From: Ascaris suum
Lineage: Eukaryota > Nematoda > Chromadorea > Rhabditida > Ascarididae
Assembly: GCA_013433145.1 (NCBI GenBank)
Contig: CM024171.1
Location: 10,788,065 to 10,852,064, forward strand
Reading direction: 5' to 3'
Length of the DNA: 64,000 nt
In this document: positions 22,801 to 35,218 of the stretch, piece after piece
Layout: the number at the start of each line of letters is the position of its first letter
How positions within the stretch are numbered: the stretch's first letter is position 1
Made by a program: the position numbers and the translations under genes
The notes under the pieces: generated by a model
Seen by the model: the letters and a program-made list of their open reading frames with translations, nothing else
The model's database searches: none
What the model was told of the DNA's origin: nothing

Positions 22801-25216
22801 ACCTCAGAGAGAAAGAAAAACTATGCGTTAACCTCAAAAAGGAGAACCACGGAAAGTTGGCTAGAAACTTTACACAACCTTTTTAACTACCACCAAGCTC
22901 GGAGAACTCCAAAAAGGCGACTGTTGCCGTGAACAGGGTTCTATTCACCCTTTTCTAGTATTCTGGCTATAATCTGCAAACGTATGTGATAAAGACGGAC
23001 CCTTGCTCTGGGCGAAAACACATCGAAGCAATTTCTTTCGAAGTCAGCGGAATCAACAATAGTTACTTTTCCTTCTGCATGACCTAGGCGAAGTCCGAAT
23101 GCTGGGTCTAACCGGCATCAGAATTGTCCTACATTGCTGCAGTGGTCCCGTCATAAAATCCGAAAGACAGCACACACACGTTTTCAAACATCATCATACA
23201 AATACTTGCCTAGCCCACAGATTACAACAAAATGTTTGCATCCCATTGAATTCACATGATCATTGCACTGCATACAAACGCTCGTTTTTTTCATTTTTCC
23301 CTCAGCACCTCTGCAGAACTATTCCAGCATACTAATGCATTTTCGAGAGTGTTGCAAATTGTAATTTGAATAAGTGTAGATGGAAGGCAATTTTTGCATA
23401 AATGCGCGATCGGAAATGAATAACGGCAAAAAAGAGCGTATCAAAGTATATCACACAGACAATGCAGCTGATTAAAGAATAAATTGCAACTATATGGAAA
23501 TATCCACAGTTTATTGACTCAATTTACAGTTTGCAAGTAAAGATGTAAATTATGACAGTGACTACAAATATAATCGTCATTAGTTTTGCCACTTAGAAGT
23601 TGCTTAAGTGAGAGGATTAGCATGATGAGAACGGAAATAAGCGATAAGGCTAAGTCTTAGGCAACAGAGCCATTTTATTGAACGATAGACAGACAGACAA
23701 TTTTTGTTTTCCTCCTCCCATTCCCCCTCTATAGGACGGATTCAATTCGAATTTCGCATATACTTTCGAAAGTGAACCATAGTGGATTTATTTTGAGCCT
23801 ATGAAACAATGCGAAAGGGGGATAACGAGGGGATGGAGCAATAAAAGAGAGAAGTATGATAACGACATGAGAGAGGAGGAGGAACAGACCTCCTCCTTCA
23901 ATGCGAGGGAAGGAGAGTCCGAATGGAAGATATCAGTCCTACAAGCGAGATCAAGACCGCAGCCGTTTTCAAAATATACCCACCATTGTTGCCCCTTCAT
24001 GAGAAGCTTTTACAAATGGGAAATCAACATATTCAAAAATGATGAGAATTTCATTCAATTCGGTTTTCAACGTAAATGAAAGCAAACAACACAAAAATGC
24101 CAACATTCACAGAATGCAAAATCACTTAGAACAAGCAGTGAGCACAATGCTGCGGAACTGGTGCACAATTACAAAAATGTTGCATAATTTATTGACAAAT
24201 AGAAATAATTCATAAACGGTGAAAACCATTACGAATCCAATGAAAAAATTAATAATAAGTTCAAATATCATCAATGTGATACAAATCAACTGGAATAAAA
24301 TTAAAACCTCCACAAAGTAAAAATTTGCGTATATAAAAAACAGATCACATGATGTGACACACAACAGGAGAGTGGAACAGTAGATCCACAGAAAAAAAAC
24401 AAAAACGTGCATCCACCTAAGGTGATTTTCCCTTAGATAAGTCCAGGAAATGAAAAACTTTTAAAGGGATCTTATTTTTTGCGCAAAAAATATGAGAAAG
24501 AAAATGACCTTATGATAAAGTCGGTAGACTTTTATCCCAAGACAAAGGTTGGCGGTGAATGTTATATTTGGAAGGGGGTAACGTAGACCCGCCAAACAAT
24601 CCCTATTCCCGCACACAGCTCTATAACAATCTGTTACAAATAACAACATAAACTTTAAAAAAAATTCTTTTCAAGTAAAACCTAACAGAAAAACTTGATC
24701 TCACTGTAATGATAAGCCCTAATTACTGCATTACAAATAATTCATCTAAATAACGCTGCAACTTAAAAATGAGGTAGACAAGAACGGTCAACAACTTGAA
24801 AAGTTGTAATGAGAATAGAGCTGTGGTTATATTCAAGTCGATGCCAACCCATGCAACATCGTCCTTCAATCTTCGTTTAGCACAAGTACGAGTGAAAGTG
24901 AATAAAGTAGCCGAAGAAACAATAATCCGATACAATTCCTTTAACATTTTTGATATCAAAACCCTGAATCAAAGTAATTTTTGCATATAAAAGCGGAAAC
25001 AAACGATGAAATGAGACCATCAGCTCTGTGTCATTCAAAATATAAGTGAAAATCAGCAAATGACTAGAATTAAAATTATCGAAATTATACAAGCTGCATA
25101 GAGAATAAACGTCAACAAGTTTCATTCACATAACCTTTTGCTAATGAATTAATCTTTGAGAAATCAACTCAACAGACAGCACTAATTGAAATCAACGAAT
25201 TGACTAAGCGTTCGCG
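19854..25216. other. Intergenic between PYM and ING; no gene supported
   Basis: No recognisable domain or phase-consistent exon series on either strand. A GC-richer block at about 21745-21915 looks foreign to its AT-rich flanks and may be an interspersed repeat. An AGACAGACAGAC core lies at 23687-23698. On the - strand 24122-25125 carries several overlapping, very hydrophobic open frames in different phases just downstream of the ING stop. They are T-rich on that strand, so hydrophobicity may only reflect composition. Confidence 0.45.
21745..21915. repeat. Possible interspersed repeat (GC-richer block)
   Basis: About 170 bp of markedly higher GC than its surroundings, with internal pieces such as ACCACTATAATCGCGGTACC and CACCCCACCGAATGAGACAT. 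No coding frame survives and no terminal inverted repeat is obvious. It has the look of a short non-autonomous repeat, but copy number cannot be checked from one window. Confidence 0.3.
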
Positions 25217-28200
25217 TTAACGAGCGAGAGAGGATTTGAGGACGTTAAATCGGTCACCGCGACACATCGGACAGTACCACTTCCCCTTTGGCTTCACCTT
25301 GAGTTGTACACATTCGAAATGAAACCATTCGACAAGGCATTTCTCATTATCACATCCGATCATCTCGCCGAATGATATCTCAAATAACCATTTATAGCAA
25401 TATGAAACATCACAACAATACACCCAATGTACTGCTACCTCAGGAAAGTACGACGAGTAGAGTTTAACTTTCCCAGGCACACTGTAATCGGACACATAGG
25501 CTCATTCCGCATCCTATTATCACTCCTTAGATCGAGTTCACTCCCGCAGTAACGCTGGTTTCTCTTTTCCTATCACTTAATCTTTCAAGATGGAGTGCTA
25601 CATCTTTTCTTCCAATGCAATGAATTCAACATTATTTCTGCTAAAGTGAAATTGATGAAAAACAGCTCCGTTTCAATTAAAAAAACCCCATTTAGCATCA
25701 TATTTTATTTTTTGGGGGTTGGGGGTGGGAGAGGGGGGGGGGGGGAAGAACAAAAAACCGTAATTATGCAACAACTTGTGACAACAAAATATGAAAAATT
25801 ATTGTCTGAACTATTGAAGCAGGCGTTACAAACCTATCTATTGATGCAAATGCAAAATTTGGCCCGTTCTTTCGCATTTTCAAACCTTGTATTCCTTTCT
25901 CGCTCACAACCTCGGCGCCTTTTCTTCTATTCGAACAATCTCTATATGACTATTTAAAGCTTAAATGCCATAACGCTCGGGATCAGTGGACCAAACGTGA
26001 TAACTGCGTGATTTCTACATCGAACCTAGAACACATTTAAACCAAAGCTTAGCGACTCCCGTTTCCCAAGAAGATAATCGATCGAGAAGAATCTTTCGAT
26101 CGTTGGATAAATAATTATCTTGTCCACAAACCTGTTCACAGAGGCAGTATGTCGGCTCATCGGCAGCTACTGCGGGTGAGGTTGAAGCAATTGCAGTTGC
26201 AGGTTGCTTCTTGCGGGCCGGCTTCGCAAGTCGTCCACTTGTTCTCTTCCTCGATGAAGTATCCGTACCACAGTCAGACTCCTTGCTCTTTCGTTTCGTC
26301 CGGCACGCCAACTGCACATTCTTTAAACATCTCAATTCTCTCCATGACAGCAAACTTGGCCTATATTTATTTCTCCTTTCCCATTCGGCTTATCAAAAGT
26401 TGGGAAGTGCGACTGTTGGTCCCTATTCTCGTTACTCTTCGTGTAATACCTGATCTACTTCCCGAGACCAAGTCCGATAATCGTTGCTAGTTGCCACATT
26501 AGAACAAAATATATTTTAGATCCGGAAACTTTTGGTGATGTTATACACTTACGGTTCCGGATAAAGCACCCAGCAGTGGTTACCTACTTGTGCGGAGAGC
26601 ACACTCCGTGAAGGTTCTATAAAAGAGAAAAATATATTGAATAAGTGATAGAGCAATGAATGTCTCACACTTCATATTAAAAAACGACTTGAAATTAAAC
26701 ACTGACATAAAAGAGCATTCAAAGGGAACCCCTTACGCGCTCATTAAAGGACACCTCTAAGGGCATCGCAATATCCGATCGCTAATGCAAATTACACCAT
26801 TCATAATGACCGCCCTTCTTTCATTTTGTTTAGCCATTCAGTTGTCAACATTTCCGAGTACTATTGGTGGAGACCTAAATAAAAAGCAACAGCCTATCCA
26901 ATAAGCTTTCGAGAGGAATCAGTCAGCGCTTAATTCGGTCAAAGATGGTATCAGCACTGAATTAAAAATTCTCAACACAGTTTGTCATGCCAAAGAGATC
27001 AAAATCAAAATTTAAAATTGATGTCCTAAAATTCGAATATCAAACATTCAAAAAATTTCAAATATTATGTCAAGCAATCATAATAACACAAGTGCGAACT
27101 CCAGCTGCTCAAAGCCTTCAAGCTAATCTCGAGTAAAGAGATTGAGAGGCTAAGGTGGGAAGATGTCACGCCTTAATTTGAGGCCATCAAAGTGGAAGCT
27201 GTCATCGTCTAACCCAATAAGCCTTAGTAGCTGAGTTTGAAAGTATTTTGAAGCATAGATTTATCTATGAAAAACAAAACTACAGCGCAGAATTAAGGAG
27301 ATCGAATCAATGTTCTAAGATCGCCTAGTCGGCGAAAAACTACTCCATTACAGTTCACTCTCAATTATAAGAAGGACCCACGGTTTCAGGAGTGACAACA
27401 ACAGCAGTAGGCGTCTCCTTCTCCTTTGTCTTAACGATACAGGGCGATCGTCTCTCCCTCTCAGATCGGCGAATGTTCTCCTTCACGGTTGACGTTGTCG
27501 TTTTCTTTGTACGCGCTTTCACTTTCGCGACCACCGCTTTAAGTTCATTTCATTTTTCACTTGGATATAAACACTGCCTTTAATGTTGACTTATATGCGA
27601 ACATATGTGGATCAGCACTGCAGATGAAAAACTTAGAACGGGGGAATGCCGATCTTCGAAAAGAATGGAGGAAGATTAGAACCATTCGGCCATCTCTACT
27701 GACCGTCTGCTTCAGATCACTTAGTGGTCTGAAGTGGGGGAACGTTCGCTTCAAGGGTCATCCACATTCACCAGTATGCATGTAAAATTACGAAGGGCTT
27801 TAAGGAAAGGGAAAAACTAAAAACGCCCTTCTTCTAACTGTCCTAAAAGTAACTTACGTTTCTCGGGTTTCGGTTTGTTCTTCCTCCCGGTAAGAGTGTA
27901 TAAATGCTTATCGGTGGATAGCAAAGCATTTCGTTTCCAGTAGGCGATCTCCTGTGCCAAAACCAATTCCCGCTCCGCTCTATCTAGCAACCTGTTCATA
28001 TCATCAATCGACAAATTCTGCAAAAATTGTCAAATTCATTCAAATTCAAATCATTCAACAACCGACTCAACTCTCTTCAACAGGGCTCGGTTCGACAGGT
28101 CACTTTCATAAACAGCTGCAAATATCGCCCAATCAATTCCATTGCTTCTAGTGAATACCACTTCAAACTTCCAGGTAAAATAAGCTCGTTGAAGAAGCAG

Positions 28201-31200
28201 AGGATGAGGACGGCAGAGGAGGTGAAGGGCACGCAAAGTTGCAGAACATGAGTGACGATGAGCGCTTTTTATGCACACTAAATTTTTTCAATATGATGCC
28301 ATTTGTTAATGGTGGAACGAAGAATTAGAATTTTTTTTAAAGAATCATGAATCACCTATCGAATAGTGAAGCTTTAAAAATGCTGCAAATGCCGTAATCA
28401 CCGCTCAAGAAATGTGCAGAGAACCCAGATCCCGTGTGAACTGAATGATGCTTATCGACCTCGCCACCTCGCGCACAGTACCTCAAGTCTCAATGGAAAA
28501 CACACGATGGTCAGCATTTCGAATATTTACATCAGACAGTAATGTGCACAGATGAAAGTTGACTGAATTCAAGCAAACCTTCTAAGAGTTACAGATGCAG
28601 ATAGCTCAACCCTGCAAACAAAACTCTGCAATTTATTCGGTGAAAGTATGCTGTCAATATTTTGCGTGCTCGATAACCACTTGAAATGCAATAGAAAGCA
28701 GGCATGTCTATGTATGCCTTCTTCCATCAAGATCCACTATAAACTGATTCGTTCTTATAGACAGAAAACGTCATAAACATTTCCTGCACTCATCCGATGT
28801 TTCAGGAATAAAATACCGGACCACCCCCAGCCAGTCGAAATCCCTTAAAAGTAATGAAAATTCATAACTCAAGGGATTTATTCGAGGTTGTACATTAGGC
28901 TCTCAAAGTATATGCCTCTGCAGAGATATTTCCTGCATTCTGCATTCCTTCCTCTCATTCTCAGCTCGAAAAAAGAGATACGTTCAAGCTGGCAACAAGG
29001 CATCAATTGACGTAGGAGGAAGATGGCAACTGAATAAGCAAGCACTTCGGCACAATGGCTCGTTGCCCACAAATAATCAACGAAGGCAATGCTTATAACT
29101 CGGGAAAGATTTGTGGAAGATCGCAGGAACAATGTTGCAATACCCTAACTGGCTCAGTAACCGACGACAAAGAAACCACTCAACACCTTCGTTGATCGCA
29201 AATATGAAGATTTATGAGATTGAATGCAACGCTTTGCACCAAATTTGCATAGCGGTATAACTTTAGTGAATAAGAAGATGAAAAAGAACTGCTGAAATCA
29301 CTACACACCTTATGTCGAAGCATTCTTTCAGAAGCAATTAGTTGTTCCATACACATTCGATACGCCACATCCAAATCTAATAACGTATCCATTGGTCGCT
29401 AAATAAAGTAATATTCAAATATCAATAATAAATCATCAATGAAAATAACATCGAATTGAAACTTATTATGCAAATAAACTTATAATGACTGAAGTACAAA
29501 ATTCGTTGTATATGGGCAAATGAGCTCAAAATAGCAACGTCCGATATTCTCTGATAAAACTGCAAAATTGTTGTGTACTTCTGCACGCAAATTTCTGAAG
29601 AATAAGAGAGTTCTTCTGCACAGCCACATTAGTCATAATGACTGAGCAGCACATTTATAAACTCATCAGTGAGTGATTACAGCGCAGTCATGCCGTATGC
29701 ATGTGTGCGTCTGTCTGTTCGGCAGTCCGCACGTACGTGTGTGTTTTGTCTGTCCCACACTTTCAGCTCAAGAGTCACAGAGTTTAGATGGAAGAAATTT
29801 GGTGCTATAATATGACTAAACGACACGTTGCCTTTCGTTCATATTTCGGGTCGAAGTGTTAGTTTCGAAATGAGCTGTACTTAAAAAAATAGATTAAAAA
29901 ATTATTGCGCGCATTTTACAGTTTTCAAGTTACAAAAAAAGAAACCTATTGAAGAATTATAGGTGTGGTTGGATGAGCTTAAATATGATTTTTGCTTATA
30001 GTTTATTCTTTGGCAACTGAGAAGCAATTGAACGCAAAGAAAATCAAAAACGATTAAACAGCAAACTTCTCTGAAACGCTTCTCCTCCACTCGTTAATTT
30101 TTTATTTTCTTCAACAAATTGGTTATTGAATAAACGATATCGCCACGATAAATAATCGAAAGAATTTCAATAAAACGTGGTAAAACGTCGGGTAACGCGT
30201 TTGCCTTCATACTCAATCAACAGATTTCACGAACCCAAAACGCAAAAATTTCCACAATTGAGCGATCGTACAAAATAATTTTCGCTCGCAAATTTCACAG
30301 CGCGTTCAGATAAACATCATATTGGAAAGAGATCCCCTCCCTTCGAAAAATTAATAAGCCTTATATTCATTCTCCCAGCTCATACTTTTACTCGGAAAAC
30401 ATTGGCTTTTAATTCAAATTGAAGGTGGGAAAGATGTGATTAAAAAACTCGCCTAGTTTTGATCTCGAAAATTTCCGAACGGAAGAAAGCTTTTGAATAA
30501 AACAGCATCCCGAAATCCGAAATCAGTCGACGAACAGATTTTAGTACAAATATTGCCGGTTGTGAATATAGGCTAACCGCAGCAAAACTTCAGTCTCTCG
30601 ATCCGGCTCAGATTTTTGTTCCATACAAATTTCAGGAAATTTTTTGAAAATCTCAAATTTTCGCTCACCATTGAAGACAAAGGATTTTGAAAGTCGAAGA
30701 CATGAATTTTTTGCACGAAATTTTGGTGTTCGTTTTTTCTTTTTGCTTTTGATGCGAAACGACTGCTTTACGAGTAATAATATCAGCTCTTCTATATACT
30801 CCGATCAATTAGGGTTCCGTTCGCATATCATATATCCTCATTATGAGGCTATTCATCAAGGCAGGTTACATCAATTTGTGTGCCTCTCACGTCTATTGCA
30901 TTTCAAAATATACTCATACTGAGCGTCGTGAGAGCTGTAAAATTATATCGGTTTACTGCAACAACTTGGCAATGTTTATTGCAATCAAGAAAATGCTTAA
31001 AAAGTTGCAATTCTTCCAACAAACCTAGACTTTTAGAACCTCGCTAAGATCGAATCTTTTTCGATCGATCCTCGGCCTCACAGTCATCGAAAAAGAGAGG
31101 CAATTCCTCTGAGTTCAACGCCGAAAAAACCTTCCATTAGAAAGTCGTTTTCGCAGATTCCATCTCATAGTTAATCGTTGTGGATACTACAACTACTGTA

Positions 31201-31819
31201 TTAAGCAGTTGCAACTTTCTACGTTTGTAAGTTGAAATTAGGACATAAAGGTACGCTCACATAAATGCATCCGCATCTGTACAGGTAACTATACGTTTTA
31301 TCGAAAGTTGTAAAAATGCCTTGGAAGGCTGCAAGGATAGTTAACCAATAGATGGAGAGGAGCAGAAGTCAGGTTTAAAGATCAGAATGTCATCAATTTA
31401 TTTCCTCCACGATTTTATCCATTCCAATAACATAATTTTACCGCAGTGGTTCCACTTAGACCTCATTAAAGTGGTCGTGGAGGAAAAAATTTCAAACAGC
31501 AAATTTTTCTCGATTCCATCATTTCATCTTAAACCAATATGATCGGGAAAATTGTGACCCATAGACATCATTGGATGGTCGATACTTATCTTGGAAGTGT
31601 GTTGCAACTGACGACCTCAGACAATATAGGCTCATTGCCAATATTATGTCTCAAAATTGGCGAAAAATCCTATGCAACATGAACATAAGAAAGCACCTTC
31701 AAATGTTCGTCGATGGGCACATATTGTTGCAAACAATTTTCAATCGCTTTCAGTGAAATATTCGACATCGAGGTGCCTTCAGGCGACGGCTCGTGCTCCA
31801 TCGCACCTATCACACACAT
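25217..31819 (-). CDS. ING-family protein (inhibitor of growth), PHD-finger H3K4me3 reader
   Basis: Six exons on the - strand fit phase exactly: 31819-31697, 29398-29309, 28017-27858, 27536-27382, 26311-26132 and 25378-25217, giving about 289 residues, close to ING1/ING2 length. N-terminal ING helices: [17 protein letters not shown] joined to [10 protein letters not shown] aligns without gaps to the LEHYLDSIE..LPxELQRN..LMRELD region, then an [20 protein letters not shown] helix. The middle is Lys/Arg/Thr-rich, nuclear-localisation-like. The C-terminal PHD finger is Cys4-His-Cys3: [40 protein letters not shown]. The Tyr, Met and Trp of the methyl-lysine cage are kept. ING proteins recruit histone acetyltransferase or deacetylase complexes to H3K4me3 chromatin. 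The finger is nearer ING1/2 than ING3 by eye. The exon 4 acceptor (..TTAAAG) is weak. The TTTGCAG at 31840-31846 may be a spliced-leader site. Confidence 0.92.
25733..25745 (+). repeat. 13-G homopolymer in ING last intron
   Basis: Thirteen G in a row, preceded by GGGGG and GGGTGGGAGA within 25 bases, so the strip has several G runs able to form a quadruplex. It lies on the non-template strand of neither nearby exon; it is inside the intron 25379-26131 of the - strand ING gene, where the transcript would carry a C run. Confidence 0.9.
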
Positions 31820-33902
31820 CAACGATTCGCGGAATCCCCCTGCAAACACAACGGCGATCCTCGAATAAATATGCAGCAAACATGATCAATCACGAGCAAG
31901 AGGACTATTACATTCAATTACATCCACAATGCTATCTAGTGATGTAGGCATGAGTTGCATTTATTATGTACCATCGAAGCGAATTGTGCGAAGTCGCACT
32001 CTGCATCTCTCTGCCTACCATTCAGCGTTTCCCACTCGTCAGTCTCCGAGGGACAGGATGATAGGTACGGGCAAACCCGGCACCAGTCACTGTAGCGAAT
32101 AACGCCACACTGAATCAATGACATTATGGAGATAAGTTAAACCCTGCTCCGGGTGGAAAGACCACTCCGACAGGACGTGGTTTAACCTGCTTTTGTATGA
32201 CTCTTGGATCCAATCACGCTTCCAACAGCGACTGGGATCACGGTCATTTGGTATTTGGTAGTTACTTGCTTCTTTGGAGCATTCATGACAGATAGCTTCA
32301 CCTGCAAGCGATAATGAAGGGAGTAACAGAGGCGGTGCGCAGTGGGAGAGGAGAGAGAAGTAAGCAAACAAGTGCCGCACCTCGACTTTACGATGACCTC
32401 CTTTACCAACGTCCACGTTGTTTCCTCAGGTACGGAAACAGTTCCGGTCACGTTCGGATGAATAAAAACTACTTTTTGAAAGTGCTCGTATCCTTCATTC
32501 TACAACGGTCGAATAAAAGAAAAACTATGAGAGATCTGCGAGCTCATTTAGATTAGCTAAAACGCTAAAGAACTGTCACGCTCATTACAAAATATTGTGC
32601 ATGTATTATTAACGATCGGCCCCAATATATTATATGCTGGCAATTTATAAAACCGGTCGGTCTGTGCATGGGTATATTATGGCAGCTGCTCTGGAAAATT
32701 CCACTACTTATTCAGAATGCAAAACATTAAAATGTGTTTTAGGCGCCTCCAAATTTCTCCAAAGCGTTTTTATGATGAACAATTTGAAGGCGTTCATAGT
32801 TATGCCCCTAGATATGCCGCTTCAGAAAGCAACTATGAAAAAGTATTGAAGAGAGGTGAGAGCAGCAAGGGGGGAGAGTAGGCGACGCACATGTTAGTCT
32901 CACTAAAGTGTGTAAATTACAAGGAGCATGAATTCTGGAAAGTTTTGAGGTATCATCCCTACCAGTAAAATCGAAATTCTCGATGCGTCATTCATTCCGC
33001 TTAAACGAAATGCCCCATGAATATGTGATTTTAAGTACATCTCGCCTAGACGTAATTCATATTTTATAGAACGCTGAACGCGAAGAAAAATCGAGAAGGC
33101 TAGTGACCGCGTAAACTTGACTGAGATGGGGGACTCTGTAAGATTTCTTATCGTTTCGGAGGTTTATAAATGGTTTTATTATACTTCAGTTATAGGATTC
33201 TCTTTCCTTTCGTCTTGAACTGATATGGGGTTAGCAATTACATGCAGTGCTGCATGCACTGATATTTTAGTCAATTCTGATGGCTAGATGATTTCAAACG
33301 CTGTTAGTCCCAACTTGGAAAATTGTGCAAGTCACAATTACCTCATTCCTCTGGAAAATTTCGACGAAAAGCATGGATGCCAAATTTAAAATATTTCGGC
33401 ATAACGTTAGATAGAGAGGATAGATAAGAGTAAGGGTTACATGACAACCCACTAAGACCCGAAGATAATAACCACCAGTAAATCCCAGAAAAATTACGAC
33501 GTGCAAATGAACCAGATCGATGAGCGAGCGGAAATCTGATAGAGGAAGATTTCAAAACTATACATTTCCGTTAGTTGCCATAAGCAATGATGCATAAAGC
33601 TTCTGTAATATGCCTTTCAGCGCAATGACTGTGAAAATTCCACACTGGCATCACAATCATGAAAGGCAATAACAGGAACAAAGGTAGGGGACAGGTAATC
33701 AAAGAAAACAAATGAAAGAGGCAGCTGGCCGAAAAAAGGAACAAATATATAACGAAGTAACAATGTCATACATATAGCAATCAGCTTCACCACTGACGAC
33801 TGTTAAAAAGCGAATCTGGATACATTTCGAGTGCATATTCCTGAAGCGTTTGGTTCCTAAACACTAATCAAATCCAAACAGCCAATGATTTATTAAAAAA
33901 CA

Positions 33903-33915
33903 CCCCCCCCCCCCC
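33903..33915 (+). repeat. 13-C homopolymer
   Basis: Uninterrupted run of 13 C following an A-rich stretch, one of nine C or G tracts of ten or more bases in the window. Confidence 0.9.
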
Positions 33916-34057
33916 TAAAGAACTTGCAAACATGTCGCCACACGTACTGCTCGTTTATGAAACTTAACAGTTCTTTGCCTATTTGAGAACTTGAAGGTTA
34001 ATCCCAACCAAAATATGCTTCAAAGACACACTCTTCACGAAGCACATCGTATCTAAC

Positions 34058-34118
34058 CACACAACATGTAACATCAGCAACACCTGACCACAACACAGGT
34101 AATATCAGCAACACACAC
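34058..34118. repeat. Two-copy imperfect tandem repeat, unit about 30 bp
   Basis: The unit 34058-34087 and the adjacent 34088-34118 share CCACA, a central TAAxATCAGCAACAC and matching spacing, with a few substitutions. No coding role is evident. Confidence 0.7.
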
Positions 34119-34479
34119 CGCCGCCACAACTGAACCCACGCCAATTGATGCATTATATGCTGTAATTGTCGTAAGATTCTCGCAACGAAAATGTGGGAAA
34201 TTTGAAAACATACTTTATTGCCAGCGGGTGTGGACAGCTTAGAGTCACGTAGGTAACATCCGATCAGTTGCTTTTTATCAGTATTGGCATCACGAATATG
34301 TTTGAGTATAAAGGTTTGCAGCTCCAAAAAGTGCGAATGTTGCAGTATGTTGCTCCACTATTGTACCACATTGCTGGGCAGAGAAGGGATTCATCTCGGA
34401 CCCTTCGACAAACGGTCGGTCAATGTTTTTTGAAACTGCTAACGCCCTGGAATTTTATTCAAAGATTAATGGTAGTTTA

Positions 34480-35218
34480 ATACAAGACGCATTCGACAAG
34501 TCGTCGAAATTGCTGCAGTTAAACTTTTCCCATGAAAAATGCGATGTGGTTTTCTCGCGTGAATACCTTCTAGGTTAAGAGGTGAGCTTCTCCCTGCTAT
34601 GGATAGTTCTCGTGAACTCGTTGTTATAATTGACTCAAAACTTCGCTCGAGGTCGCATTATTCCACTGTTACTGCAAATCCCTCCAAATTGCAAACTGCG
34701 TCCACCGTAGTTTGCAGCACAAATGTGTATGCATTGAGCATCAATGAAATACCTTCAGCACTTATTGCCAACCCATTTTGAAATACTATGCTCCTGTGTG
34801 GTCGATCTGCATGGATTCTGATGTCAGGCTGCTAGGGAATTTCGAGAAACGCTTCGCCTATATTGCTTTTCTCGATGCATAACGTGGCCCATAGAAGCCA
34901 AATTATATTGCCAAGCTTAAAAAACTATAATTTGGAATTGCTGGAATATTGTTGGCCAAAGGTTGTTCGATTTCCTGTAATAAAATTGTGTTTATCACTT
35001 CAGACATGTTGCTGCTAGAAATATTTCAATTAGCCACTCTTCGACGTCAACGGGGCATCACTTTCAGTTCGTCCAAGAGTGTTGCGGCACAAACAGCTTT
35101 TTGTCTTTTGTTTCATACAAGCCTGGAGTATGCTTGCTGCCATGCATCCACCACTTCATCTTCTAAACTGCGGTTGAGTCGTTTCGATCTTCATTACGGC
35201 TGCTGCAACATTTTGTGA
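34480..35218 (+). mobile_element. CR1/Jockey-like non-LTR retrotransposon remnant, C-terminal part
   Basis: Translated blocks match the end of a CR1-type ORF2 in order. LNFSHEKCDVVF near 34520 matches the W.LxFNxxKC block after the catalytic site. ELVVIIDSKLRSRSH near 34610 matches the DLGVxIDxxLxFxxH block. LKYYAPVWSICMDSD from 34778 is the classic LEYASPVW block, followed by RLLGNFEKRF. A Leu/Arg-rich tail runs to about 35218. The catalytic YADD segment is not present upstream, so this copy is 5'-truncated, as usual for such elements. Stops and frame changes break it into at least three frames. It lies about 2.6 kb upstream of the ING start, on the opposite strand. Confidence 0.75.

Larger units (their letters stand above)
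31840..34479. other. Intergenic upstream of ING; orphan exon-like pieces only
   Basis: Holds the likely ING promoter region. Several - strand open pieces (32023-32109, 32120-32300, 32390-32480, about 34214-34318) have one splice-like edge each, but their phases do not join each other or the ING exons. A two-copy direct repeat lies at 34058-34118, and a 13-C tract at 33903-33915. Confidence 0.45.

Noticed and set aside
32023..32480. Cys/Trp-rich - strand frames resembling exons (RYSDWCRVCPYLSSC; AICHECSKEASNYQ)
   Set aside because: Each has one plausible splice edge, but joining them in any order runs into stops or wrong phase, and no zinc-finger family fits.
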